Shown in pieces: positions 17,322 to 25,601 of a stretch of 64,000 nucleotides of DNA. Source of the DNA: Bradyrhizobium sp. LMTR 3 (GTDB lineage: Bacteria; Pseudomonadota; Alphaproteobacteria; Rhizobiales; Xanthobacteraceae). Within the stretch, counting starts at the first letter, position 1. Every line of letters starts with the position of its first letter. A program made the position numbers and the translations under genes. Below the pieces are notes generated by a model. It made no database searches. It saw nothing but the letters and a program-made list of their open reading frames with translations, and was not told the DNA's origin. Location of the stretch: NCBI RefSeq assembly GCF_001693485.1, contig NZ_MAXC01000046.1:186001-250000 (forward strand). The letters run 5' to 3'.

Positions 17322-17876
17322 CTACCGCAGGCCCTCATACACCATGAACCCGCGCGCGATCGCGAGCTTGCGCAAGGCGCGCGGGACGAATTTTTGCGGC
17401 CGATGCAGATAGCGCCACGACGTCACCTTGAAATCCCTGATCGTGCCGAGATCGCTTTCGAACGGCGCCAGCAATCCGGTCAGGCTGATCGGCGCATGCG
17501 CGCGGTTGTTGAAAGGCAGCAGCAGCAACTCAAGATGCGCCGTCGTACCGTCTTGCGAAGTCGCGGTGAGGCCGGCAATCGCCGCCAGCATTTCTTCGGC
17601 GACGTAGCTGATGATCTCCTCGATCTCGCGGCGGCTGTCCGGAGTGAACAGCGCCGAGAAACTCGAGTCCTTCATGTCGCGGCCGAGCAGGGCGCAGACC
17701 CGTGTTCCGGCGACACGAAACGGATAACCGGCCTCGTTGTCGTAGGACAGCACGAAGATGTCGCCGAGCAGCTCGCGCACCGCGCCGGGTTCGATCTCGC
17801 TACGGTCCGGAGCCCGCGCGTCGCCGCGTTTCGCGTCCCAATAGGCGAAGAACTCGCGGCTCGATGGGTGTTTCAT
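17322..17876 (-). CDS. PAS_5 family protein
   Basis: This single-domain cytoplasmic protein of 184 residues belongs to the alphaproteobacterial PAS_5 family. It begins SSREFFAYWDAKRGDARAPDRSEIEP and continues with LLGDIFVLSYDNEAGYPFRVAGTRVCALLGRDM, both typical. The C-terminal end (RPQKFVPRALRKLAIARGFMVYEGLR) is basic. PAS folds usually bind small molecules or mediate signalling, but no output domain is present. Function is unknown. The start faces a long intergenic region that also holds an unexplained terminator. Confidence 0.8.
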   Translation of the reverse strand: MKHPSSREFFAYWDAKRGDARAPDRSEIEPGAVRELLGDIFVLSYDNEAGYPFRVAGTRVCALLGRDMKDSSFSALFTPDSRREIEEIISYVAEEMLAAIAGLTATSQDGTTAHLELLLLPFNNRAHAPISLTGLLAPFESDLGTIRDFKVTSWRYLHRPQKFVPRALRKLAIARGFMVYEGLR

Positions 17877-18415
17877 GCTTACCTTTTCCCCGGCTTGCCT
17901 TGGCGGGACACATCTGTCCCGCTTTTGCGCAACACGCCTTCCCTTGTTCGTTGTGCAGGACAGGCCGTGCAGCGTCCATGCCGGGGACGCGATTTGGCCG
18001 CGTGGGGCGCGGCTTTGCGTTGTTAACGTTAAATTAACTATGAGGTTGGCGGTGGCGCTGCGGCGCGCGTAATGTGGAACGCATCAGGCGGCGCCGGCTT
18101 ATCTGTCCGGCGCGGTTGGTACACAGGTGGCATCAAACAGTTTGGTCATCGCGCGGGGAGGGGCGGGGATGTGATCCCGGCTCCGGGCGCGAAAAGGCCA
18201 GCAAGACAAGGGAGGGCTTTCTCAGAGCTCTCCCTTTTTCTTTTTTGCAGTCTCCCGGACGCGGCGCAGCGCCCCTTGGCGGTGCGACGCGGAGCCGGGG
18301 CCCGTGCACTGCAGAATCCGCTTGGCTCCCGCCGATTGTGCGCTTGCACAGGGCGGGCAAAGCCGCCTATCTGGGCCCATACGACTCGAAGCCGCCAGCT
18401 AAGGTCCTGGACCCC
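17877..18415 (+). other. Long intergenic region with an unexplained terminator
   Basis: These 539 bases lie between the divergent PAS_5 and rhomboid genes. No convincing protein is seen. A TTAACGTTAAATTAACTATG stretch (about 18020-18040) is AT-rich and promoter-like. A G-rich segment at 18154-18174 nearly repeats one at 8894-8914. A clear intrinsic terminator on the plus strand sits at 18208-18247, upstream of the rhomboid gene, so a short transcript or attenuated leader probably ends there. Confidence 0.55.
18208..18247 (+). terminator. Intrinsic terminator upstream of the rhomboid gene
   Basis: AAGGGAGGGCT pairs with AGCTCTCCCTT (11 pairs, one G-U) around a 7-base loop. It is followed by TTTCTTTTTT. 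No gene lies immediately upstream on this strand, so it either ends a small RNA or acts as an attenuator. Confidence 0.8.
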
Positions 18416-19213
18416 TTGGAATCCCAGTCTTACTCATCCCCGGTCGAGCCGCCGGACGCCCCGCACGAGCCGATCTTGACGCTACCGGCCGCGCTCACGG
18501 CCTATATCGCGCTGATCGCTGCGATTCATTTGCGGGTGCTGCTGCCGGTTGAGCTGGAGAACTGGACCATCGACGTCTTCGGCTTCATTCCGAAGCGCTA
18601 CGACTCCACCTTACTCAACATCACCTTTCCCGGCGGAGCCGGCGCCAAGGTATGGACCTTCGTCACCTATTCGCTGCTGCATGCCAATCTCAGCCATATC
18701 GGCTTCAACCTGTTGTGGCTGTTGCCGTTCGGCAGCGCGCTGGCGCGCCGGTTCGGTGCCGTCAGGTTCTTCGTCTTCATGGCGGTGACGGCCGTGGCCG
18801 GCGCCGTGGCACATCTCGTCACCCATGAACACGCGATCGCGCCAATGATCGGCGCCTCGGCCTCGGTATCCGGCGCCATGGCCGCCGCCATCCGCTTTGC
18901 CTTCGTGCGGGGAAGTTTTCTTTCGTTCCACCGGGGCGATGCGGATGCCGCCGCGAAGGTTCCGGCGCTGTCGCTTTCCCGGGCGTTGCGCAACGCGCGC
19001 GTGCTCGGATTTCTGGCGGTGTGGTTCGGCGTCAACATCATCTTCGGCCTTGGGTCGATTTCGATCGGCACGGAAGGCGCCAGTGTTGCCTGGCAGGCGC
19101 ATATCGGCGGATTTCTCGCCGGCCTGATGTTGTTCTCGCTGTTCGATCCGGTACCGCGTGCGACGCCGCATACCGCGGATGCTTCATGGCCGGACGAATC
19201 TGGCCGCGTCTGA
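18416..19213 (+). CDS. Rhomboid-family intramembrane serine protease
   Basis: This polytopic membrane protease is recognised by HANLSHIGFNLLWLLPFG, the catalytic GASASVSGAMAA segment (Ser) and WQAHIGGFLAGL (His), which form the rhomboid Ser-His dyad. Six or so hydrophobic helices fit. The reading frame is open far upstream, to 18074, but the upstream part crosses a terminator and reads like random coding. Real sequence seems to begin near DPLESQSYSS. No ATG is available there, so TTG 18416 or the less usual CTG 18407 is proposed, with AAGG at 18401-18404 as a weak ribosome site. The substrate is unknown. Confidence 0.82.
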   Translation: MESQSYSSPVEPPDAPHEPILTLPAALTAYIALIAAIHLRVLLPVELENWTIDVFGFIPKRYDSTLLNITFPGGAGAKVWTFVTYSLLHANLSHIGFNLLWLLPFGSALARRFGAVRFFVFMAVTAVAGAVAHLVTHEHAIAPMIGASASVSGAMAAAIRFAFVRGSFLSFHRGDADAAAKVPALSLSRALRNARVLGFLAVWFGVNIIFGLGSISIGTEGASVAWQAHIGGFLAGLMLFSLFDPVPRATPHTADASWPDESGRV

Positions 19214-19401
19214 TCGCCGCTTGCGGCGAGGGCCGATTTCATTCATCATCCGCACTGGTTGTAACGCAAGCCAATGCCGCTGCCGTGGATGACAGCCGCG
19301 CTTGCAAACCGCGGCCTGAAACGAAACCGGCGCGGAACTGTTGATTGAAGCTCACGAACAAGTCCGGCCCCTTGGGCACGAACGGATTCAGGGAGGCGAC
19401 A

Positions 19402-19830
19402 ATGACGGTACGTTCAATTCTCGACACCAAGGGCCATCAGATCACGAGCATCGAGCCGGATGCCAAGCTTTCGGCCGCGATCAAGATCCTTGGCGAACGC
19501 AAGATCGGCGCCGTGCTGGTGATGAACCAGGGAAGCGTGGAGGGGATCCTTTCGGAGCGCGATATTGTCCGCGTGTTGGGCGAGCGCGGCGCCAGGGTGC
19601 TCGAGGAGCCGGTCAGCGAGGTCATGACGAGCAAAGTCGTGAGTTGCCGGCAGTCCGACACTGTCGCGGGGATCATGGAGATGATGACGCTCGGCAAGTT
19701 CAGGCATCTGCCCGTTATCGAGGAGGGCAAGGTGGTTGGGCTGATATCGATCGGCGACATCGTCAAGCGCCGTGTCCAGGAATATGAGGCCGAGCAGGAA
19801 GCGCTGCGCGACTACATCAAGACGGCGTAA
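19402..19830 (+). CDS. CBS-domain pair protein
   Basis: This small cytoplasmic protein of 142 residues consists of two CBS motifs (a Bateman module). The first is LSAAIKILGERKIGAVLVM with GILSERDIVR; the second is VAGIMEMMTLGKFRHLPVI with VVGLISIGDIVKRR. Such stand-alone proteins usually sense adenine nucleotides and regulate partner enzymes or transporters. ATG 19402 is chosen because GGGAGG lies about six bases upstream; a longer frame to 19345 exists. No obvious partner is adjacent. A dispersed repeat follows its stop codon. Confidence 0.9.
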   Translation: MTVRSILDTKGHQITSIEPDAKLSAAIKILGERKIGAVLVMNQGSVEGILSERDIVRVLGERGARVLEEPVSEVMTSKVVSCRQSDTVAGIMEMMTLGKFRHLPVIEEGKVVGLISIGDIVKRRVQEYEAEQEALRDYIKTA

Positions 19831-19835
19831 GCTTA

Positions 19836-19917
19836 TTTTGACGCGTTTTCTTGGCGTGAGCCGGTGACCACCCTCGGATCACGTCCGAGGGCAAGCTTCG
19901 CTTGAGAATGCTACGCT
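19836..19917 (+). repeat. Dispersed palindromic repeat, family A, copy 3 (divergent)
   Basis: It runs from TTTTGACGCGTTTTCTTGGCGTGAGCCGGTGACC to CTTCGCTTGAGAATGCTACG, opposite in orientation to the copies at 16245 and 61141. An inserted hairpin, CCCTCGGA and TCCGAGGG, occupies its middle. It lies between the convergent CBS and patatin genes, where it could serve as a terminator. Confidence 0.65.
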
Positions 19918-20971
19918 ATTCCTTGTCAGGCTTTTCGAGCGCCTTCTCGGCTTCGATCTGCGGCGGCGCCAGGATATGGATCGCCTCCTGGATCGAGTCG
20001 ATCGCCCGCTCGGCCGCTTTCACGCCGTGGGCGATCAGATCGTCAGCGCGATGAAAATCGAACCAGCCGATCTTGCCGACGCGGGGCGAGATCAGGAGGT
20101 CCGGCGGATCACCGGCAAGCCGAGCGCGGGTGATGCGGTCCTGCATGATGTTGAAGGCATCGACCATGACCGAGGAGATGCCCGGACGTCCGCCGCCACC
20201 GAAGAATTCACGCTTCATCGTGCGCTCGGCGGAGAAGAATTTTCCGATGCCGCGTTTACGCGGCTCGGGTTCGGGCAGCGCTTCCGGCATCACCGACACC
20301 GAAACACCAGGCGTCGGGCCGTGGGAATAGATCGTCGTGGAGTGCGCGAAGACATCGCTGGAGAGATTGGCGGCAATCACGATTTCCGCGCCGAGCGCGC
20401 GCGCCGCCGACACCGGCACCGGATTGACCAGGGCGCCGTCGACCAGCCACCGGTCGCCAACGAGGATCGGCGAGAATATTCCCGGCAGCGCGTAGGAGGC
20501 GCGCATCGCGTCCACCATTGGGCCGTGGGTCAGCCAGATTTCGTGGCCGGTGCGCACTTCGGTCGCGACGGTGGCGAATTTCACCGGCAGATCCTCGATC
20601 AGGCTTTGGCCGAGCGCCGCCTCCAGTTGGGCCGCAAGCTTGGCGCCGCCGATCAGGCCCGAACCGTTCAGGCGGATATCGAGATAGGAGAGGACCGTTC
20701 GCGGCTGCAGGCTGCGTGCCCATTCTTCCAGCGTGTCGAGATGTCCGGCAGCAAAGGCGCCGCCGACCACGGCGCCGATCGACGTTCCCACCACGACGTT
20801 GGGCATGATCCCGTGAGCCACCAGCGTCCGGACGATGCCGATATGGGCAAAGCCGCGTGCGGCGCCGCCACCCAGCGCCAGTCCGATCACCGGCCGGCGG
20901 ATACTGCCGAGCCCCACCTTGTCGTCAGCACCGGAGCCTTTTTGGCCGCGGCCCATCCAGCTATCCAACAC
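19916..20971 (-). CDS. Patatin-like phospholipase family protein
   Basis: This Ser-Asp dyad acyl hydrolase of the RssA-like group has 351 residues. The oxyanion loop GGGAARG is at 34-40. The nucleophile elbow GTSIG places Ser at about 64. The dyad Asp is at about 178 in WLVDGALVNPVP. The fold continues to about residue 215 (AEIVIAANLSSD). A C-terminal extension of about 100 residues follows, with the basic segment RKRGIGKFFSAERTMKREFFG. The likely role is lipid or acyl-ester hydrolysis at the cytoplasmic membrane; the substrate is unknown. It is convergent with the CBS gene. Confidence 0.9.
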   Translation of the reverse strand: MLDSWMGRGQKGSGADDKVGLGSIRRPVIGLALGGGAARGFAHIGIVRTLVAHGIMPNVVVGTSIGAVVGGAFAAGHLDTLEEWARSLQPRTVLSYLDIRLNGSGLIGGAKLAAQLEAALGQSLIEDLPVKFATVATEVRTGHEIWLTHGPMVDAMRASYALPGIFSPILVGDRWLVDGALVNPVPVSAARALGAEIVIAANLSSDVFAHSTTIYSHGPTPGVSVSVMPEALPEPEPRKRGIGKFFSAERTMKREFFGGGGRPGISSVMVDAFNIMQDRITRARLAGDPPDLLISPRVGKIGWFDFHRADDLIAHGVKAAERAIDSIQEAIHILAPPQIEAEKALEKPDKE

Positions 20972-21192
20972 GCAAGCCCTCCGGCTCCAACGATAACCGC
21001 CGCGGCGCGGCCGCGCCAGAATTGTCCACTCTAATCCGGATGCATGGTTTATGCCCGGCGAAATGCCGGCCTAGGCAGGGAATGTGACTGGACCACGACC
21101 GCTGGATTAACATTGGGTCCCAGTGTGGGTTCCGCTAGCTAGCGCCGCTCGCCAAACTTCGGCCACGAAGGCTTGAATTTGCCGCGTTTTAA

Positions 21193-22281
21193 GTGAAAAG
21201 CATGGCGATGATTTCGGGCGGCAACGGTATCGTAGGCTACGGGCGGGGCAGATGGCCTTTCCCGGCGCTGGCGATCGCCTTCACGCTGGTTACGTTGCTT
21301 CTTCCGGCCCCGGTCTCGGCGCAGTGGTTCTCGGACCGCCCGCCACCGGTGCCGCCCGCCGTGGTTCCGGACACCCAGACCGGGCCTGCCATGAATCTGG
21401 CGCCCCCATCGGGGACGGGGGCGATTCCACCGCTTCCCGCGCCGCTGAACCAGCCGACCATCGTTCAGCCGCAGGTCACGGCCGTGCCACCGGTGGTACC
21501 GCCGCCGGGTGCGGCGACCGCTGGCCAGGCGGTGCTATCGCTGACGGCGCGCTACGGTAAGGATCTGCCTGTTATCAACGGCGGGCTGGTGTGGCGGGTA
21601 TTTGCCGACAAGCCCGACGATACCGGCACGTTCAAGCTGATCCGCGAGGAGCGCGGCGCGACCCCGAACATTGTGCTGCCGCCCGGCAATTACGTCGTCC
21701 ATGTGGCTCTCGGCCTGGTCAGCGCGGTGCGGGCGGTGAGCCTGAAAGCCGAGACGGACCGCGTGGCTTTCGTGCTTCCGGCCGGCGGACTGCGCATCGA
21801 AGGCCGCGTCGGCACCAGCAAGATTCCCCCGAACCAGATTTCGTTCGCGATCTACAAGGGCAGCCAATTCGAAGGCTCCGAACGCACCCCGCTGCTTCCG
21901 AACGTCGCCGCGGGCGACGTCGCGCTGCTGCCGGAGGGCACCTACTACATCATCTCCAACTATGGCGATGCCAATTCGGTGGTCCGCTCCGACATCCGCG
22001 TTCAGGCCGGCAAGCTGACGGACGTGACCGTCTCCCACCGCGCGGCGGTGATTACGCTGAAGCTGGTCAGCGACAGGGGCGGCGAGGCGCTCGCCAACAC
22101 CGCATGGTCGGTGATCACGCCGGGCGGCGACGTCATCAAGGAATCGATCGGCGCGTTTCCGCGCGTGGTGCTGTCCGAAGGCGAGTACCGCGCGATTGCC
22201 AAGAACGAAGGCAAGGTGTTCGAGCGCTCCTTCAACGTCGTCAACGGCGTCGACGGCGAGGTCGAGGTCGTGGCGCGCTAG
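21193..22281 (+). CDS. Secreted proline-rich protein of unknown function
   Basis: This exported protein of about 360 residues has a hydrophobic signal segment (FPALAIAFTLVTLLLPAPVSA) ending near residue 43. A proline-rich linker to about residue 110 follows. Then come several beta-rich repeats, each with an LxxGxYxV-like ending (NIVLPPGNYVVHVALG, VALLPEGTYYIISNYG, VVLSEGEYRAIAKNEG), which suggests tandem Ig-like or carboxypeptidase-regulatory-like modules. No catalytic motif is visible. Starts at GTG 21193, ATG 21202 and ATG 21208 are all possible. It precedes the GGDEF/EAL gene on the same strand by 190 bases. Confidence 0.75.
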   Translation: MKSMAMISGGNGIVGYGRGRWPFPALAIAFTLVTLLLPAPVSAQWFSDRPPPVPPAVVPDTQTGPAMNLAPPSGTGAIPPLPAPLNQPTIVQPQVTAVPPVVPPPGAATAGQAVLSLTARYGKDLPVINGGLVWRVFADKPDDTGTFKLIREERGATPNIVLPPGNYVVHVALGLVSAVRAVSLKAETDRVAFVLPAGGLRIEGRVGTSKIPPNQISFAIYKGSQFEGSERTPLLPNVAAGDVALLPEGTYYIISNYGDANSVVRSDIRVQAGKLTDVTVSHRAAVITLKLVSDRGGEALANTAWSVITPGGDVIKESIGAFPRVVLSEGEYRAIAKNEGKVFERSFNVVNGVDGEVEVVAR

Positions 22282-22471
22282 ACCACGACGTTTTCGAAAG
22301 TCTCAGCGTTCGACTGTCATAGTCTCTAATACGCACTAACCATCGCACAACTTAGAACTGTCATAATCGCCGCATCGACGTACCGCTGCCGTAATTTTTT
22401 ACACGGTCTTAAACCCGGCTGCATTGGATGCCCCAGGATTGAGTGCGCGGCGCGCGCGTAGTGGGGCAGTT

Positions 22472-24952
22472 ATGGTTGCGGCCAGATCATCGAAAAAATC
22501 GCCGGAGAAATTCAACACCGAGATGTTCGCCGACGTCCCGGTCCTGAAGCGCAAATGGCAGGCTGCGTTGCGTCCGGGCGAGAAGCTGCCACGCTATGAA
22601 GACGTCATGCTCGGCAGCCTCGGCCGGCTGGCGGATCACGTCGTTCTGCTTCGGAACGACAACGACACGCTCTCCATCTCGCACACCGGCCGCTACGTCC
22701 AGCAATGGCTGAATGATGATCGCTGGGACATTTCCTTAAGTGCATTGCCGCCGGATTGCGCGACCGCGCTCGGCGAGGCGGCATCCAACGCGCTGCAGAA
22801 CGACCGTCCGTACCTCGCCACGGCGCATTGCGTGCGCGATGGGCTGGTTCGGACCTATGACGTGCTGGCGCTGCCGACGTCGTCGCGCTGGGGCGGAACC
22901 CTGATCGGCGCCTATGTCAACGAGCGCGATGCGCAATTCAATCTGTTGGACACGATCTTCTCTGCGACCGACGAGGGCATGCTGTCGCTGGCTGCGATTC
23001 GCGATGCGAATGGCCGCCCGTCCGATTTTCAGATCGTTCACCTCAATCAGGGAGCGGCGCGGCTATTGCGGCAGCCGTCGACGGAATTGTTATGGCGACG
23101 GCTTGCCGCGGGCGGAAACCTGCTGGGCACGCCGGAGGTGATCCGTCGCCTTCGCGACATCGTCATCAGCGGCAATGGCGATCAGATCGAAATCGATAGC
23201 GAGGACCGTTGCCTGCGACTGGGCGCGACGGTGTTCGGCGACATGCTCTCGCTGACGGTTTCCGACGTTACGGCGCTGAAGCGACGCGAAGTTTCGTTCC
23301 GCCTGCTGTTCGACAACAATCCGATGCCGATGTGGGTGTTCGATGCCGAAACGACTCAATTCCTGAGCGTCAACGACGCGGCCGTGCGCCATTACGGCTA
23401 CGCGCGCGAAACATTCCTGCAGATGCAGCTTCGCCAGATCTGGCCGGAGGACGAATGGGCCAGCCACAGCCAGGCGCTGCGGCAGCTCGGCGACATCTAC
23501 AATTCGAGCCGCGACTGGCGGCATCTCAAGGCCGACGGCAGCGAAATCCATGTGCTGACGTTTGGACGGCGCGTTGCCTTCGACGGACACGACGGCTATC
23601 TGGTGGCCGTGGTCGATATTACAGAGCGCCGCGCGGCGGAGGCGCGGATCGCTCACATGGCCCATCACGACGGCCTGACCAATCTGCCGAACCGCGATTT
23701 CTATCAGGAGCGTCTTCGCCAGGCGCTCGAACGCGCTGCGCCCGGCAACAGGCGCGTGGCAGTGCTGTGTGTCGATCTCGACCTGTTCAAGAACGTCAAT
23801 GACTCGTTCGGTCACCCGATGGGTGACCGTCTGCTGAAGCAGGTGGCCGAGCGGTTGAAGTCAGAGATTCGCGGCGACAATCTCGTCGCCCGGCTTGGCG
23901 GCGACGAATTCGCGATCGTGCTGGTCTCCGAGGTGTCGCCGAACGAGGTGAGCGACTTTGCCGACCGACTGATCAGTGTGTTGAGCGCGCGCTACGACCT
24001 CGATGGCATCGAGGTCGTCGTCGGCGCCAGCGTCGGCATCGCGCTGTCGCCCGGCGATGGTGCAAGCTGCGAGGAATTGATGCGCAACGCCGACATGGCG
24101 CTCTATCGGGCGAAATCGGATGGCGGCAACGTTCATCGCTTCTTCGAGCGCGAGATGGACCGCCAGGCGCAGAAGCGCCGCGACATGGAGCGCGACCTGC
24201 GCCGCGCCTTCGCGAGCGGCGAATTCGAACTGCACTATCAGCCGCTGGTGGATATTGCCGCCAACCGCATCAGCGGGTTCGAATCGCTGTTGCGCTGGCG
24301 CAATCCTGAACAGGGCATGATCTCTCCGGCCGAGTTCATTCCGGTCGCCGAGGATATCGGATTGATCGTGGCACTGGGCGAGTGGGTGCTGCGCGAGGCC
24401 TGTTCGGAGGCCGTGAACTGGCCGGAGGACGTCAAGGTCGCCGTCAACCTGTCGCCGGTCCAGTTCCGCAGCCGCAACCTGGTTCAGGCGGTGATTTCGG
24501 CGCTGGCGCATTCCGGCCTGTCGCCGCGGCGGCTCGAGCTCGAAATCACCGAGTCGGTCTTCCTGGCCGAGACCGAAGCCAATCTGGCGATCCTGCATCA
24601 GCTTCGCGAGCTCGGCGTCAGCATATCCATGGATGACTTCGGCACCGGTTATTCGAGCCTCAGCTATCTCAGGAGCTTTCCCTTCGACAAGATCAAGATC
24701 GACCGCTCGTTCGTGAAGGACCTTGCCGAGCGTACCGATTGCGTCGCGATCGTACGCGCCATCTCCGGCCTCGGGCGCAGCCTGAACATCACGACGACGG
24801 CGGAGGGCGTCGAGACCATGGACCAGCTCGACTGGCTGCGCGCCGAAGGCTGCAACGAGGTGCAGGGTTTTCTGTTCAGCGCAGCAAAACCGGCATCCGA
24901 GCTCGCCGCGTTGCTGTCCGGGTTCGATAAGCGGGCTTCGAAGGCGGCGTGA
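22472..24952 (+). CDS. PAS-GGDEF-EAL protein (c-di-GMP turnover)
   Basis: This 826-residue signalling protein combines N-terminal sensor regions, a PAS domain (about 275-390, ending VVDITERRAAEARI), a diguanylate cyclase domain and an EAL phosphodiesterase domain. GGDEF is intact at about 476-480 (RLGGDEF). The inhibitory I-site reads RGDN instead of RxxD. The EAL motif reads ESL (FESLLRW, about 603), keeping the metal-binding Glu; DDFGTGYSS and AEGVET are present, so phosphodiesterase activity is plausible. No membrane helix is obvious, suggesting a cytoplasmic protein. ATG 22472 is chosen over the upstream TTG 22424. It could feed the PilZ protein at 9907-10524, but distance makes that speculative. 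Confidence 0.93.
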   Translation: MVAARSSKKSPEKFNTEMFADVPVLKRKWQAALRPGEKLPRYEDVMLGSLGRLADHVVLLRNDNDTLSISHTGRYVQQWLNDDRWDISLSALPPDCATALGEAASNALQNDRPYLATAHCVRDGLVRTYDVLALPTSSRWGGTLIGAYVNERDAQFNLLDTIFSATDEGMLSLAAIRDANGRPSDFQIVHLNQGAARLLRQPSTELLWRRLAAGGNLLGTPEVIRRLRDIVISGNGDQIEIDSEDRCLRLGATVFGDMLSLTVSDVTALKRREVSFRLLFDNNPMPMWVFDAETTQFLSVNDAAVRHYGYARETFLQMQLRQIWPEDEWASHSQALRQLGDIYNSSRDWRHLKADGSEIHVLTFGRRVAFDGHDGYLVAVVDITERRAAEARIAHMAHHDGLTNLPNRDFYQERLRQALERAAPGNRRVAVLCVDLDLFKNVNDSFGHPMGDRLLKQVAERLKSEIRGDNLVARLGGDEFAIVLVSEVSPNEVSDFADRLISVLSARYDLDGIEVVVGASVGIALSPGDGASCEELMRNADMALYRAKSDGGNVHRFFEREMDRQAQKRRDMERDLRRAFASGEFELHYQPLVDIAANRISGFESLLRWRNPEQGMISPAEFIPVAEDIGLIVALGEWVLREACSEAVNWPEDVKVAVNLSPVQFRSRNLVQAVISALAHSGLSPRRLELEITESVFLAETEANLAILHQLRELGVSISMDDFGTGYSSLSYLRSFPFDKIKIDRSFVKDLAERTDCVAIVRAISGLGRSLNITTTAEGVETMDQLDWLRAEGCNEVQGFLFSAAKPASELAALLSGFDKRASKAA

Positions 24953-24955
24953 GCC

Positions 24956-25519
24956 CTAGAACCGCGTCACGATGTCCGCCAGCGCCGGGCGGGGGCGGTC
25001 TTCGGCCGGCTTCGAGGGGGTGCCGATGTGGATGAAGCCGGCGAGTTTTTCATCCGCCTTCAATCCGAGCCCATCGAGCACGTCGCGGTCGAACGCGAAC
25101 CAGCCGGTCAGCCAGCAGGCGCCGTAACCAAGCGCCGTCGCCGCCGTGACGATGTTCATCGCGCTGGCGCCGGCGGATAATTCCTGTTCCCACCCCGGCA
25201 CCTTCGGGTGCGGCCTTGTAAAGCTTACCACCGCGATCACCAGCGGCGCGTCCATCAGCCGGCGCTTCTCCACCTCGATATCGGAGGCCGGGGCGGACGG
25301 GTTCTTCTTTGCAAACACCTGCGCAATGATATCGCCGGCCCGGGCGCGGGCGTCGCCCTCGAACACGACGAAGCGCCACGGCGTCAGCTTGCCGTGATCC
25401 GGCACCCGCGCGCCGATTGTCAGAATGGTCTCGAGTTCGCTTGGTGTCGGGCCGGGCCCGCTCATCTCGCGGGGCTTGATCGAGCGGCGGATCTTCAGGA
25501 GTTCAAGGGCGTCGGGCAC
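24956..25519 (-). CDS. Nitroreductase-family flavoprotein (YdjA-like)
   Basis: This FMN-dependent oxidoreductase of about 187 residues belongs to the nitroreductase superfamily, closest in feel to the YdjA group. It begins ALELLKIRRSIKPREMSGPGPT and contains RVPDHGKLTPWRFVVFEGDAR, then ALGYGACWLTGWFAFDRDV. The last motif positions the flavin and dimer interface. The physiological electron acceptor is unknown. GTG 25519 is proposed as start. The alternative at 25564 falls inside a hairpin between thrS and this gene. It lies 82 bases downstream of thrS on the same strand. Confidence 0.85.
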   Translation of the reverse strand: MPDALELLKIRRSIKPREMSGPGPTPSELETILTIGARVPDHGKLTPWRFVVFEGDARARAGDIIAQVFAKKNPSAPASDIEVEKRRLMDAPLVIAVVSFTRPHPKVPGWEQELSAGASAMNIVTAATALGYGACWLTGWFAFDRDVLDGLGLKADEKLAGFIHIGTPSKPAEDRPRPALADIVTRF

Positions 25520-25542
25520 AAGGGTCTCTTTTGTCGGAAATG

Positions 25543-25567
25543 GCTGTGCCAGAGATAGTGGCACAGC
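25543..25567 (-). terminator. Hairpin between thrS and the nitroreductase gene
   Basis: GCTGTGCCA and TGGCACAGC form a perfect 9-bp stem with a 7-base loop. Only CATTT follows on the minus strand, so it may be a partial terminator or attenuator that lowers downstream expression. Confidence 0.5.
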
Positions 25568-25601
25568 CGCTCCAGCGGAAGCCGATTTAGACGGATTATG
25601 A

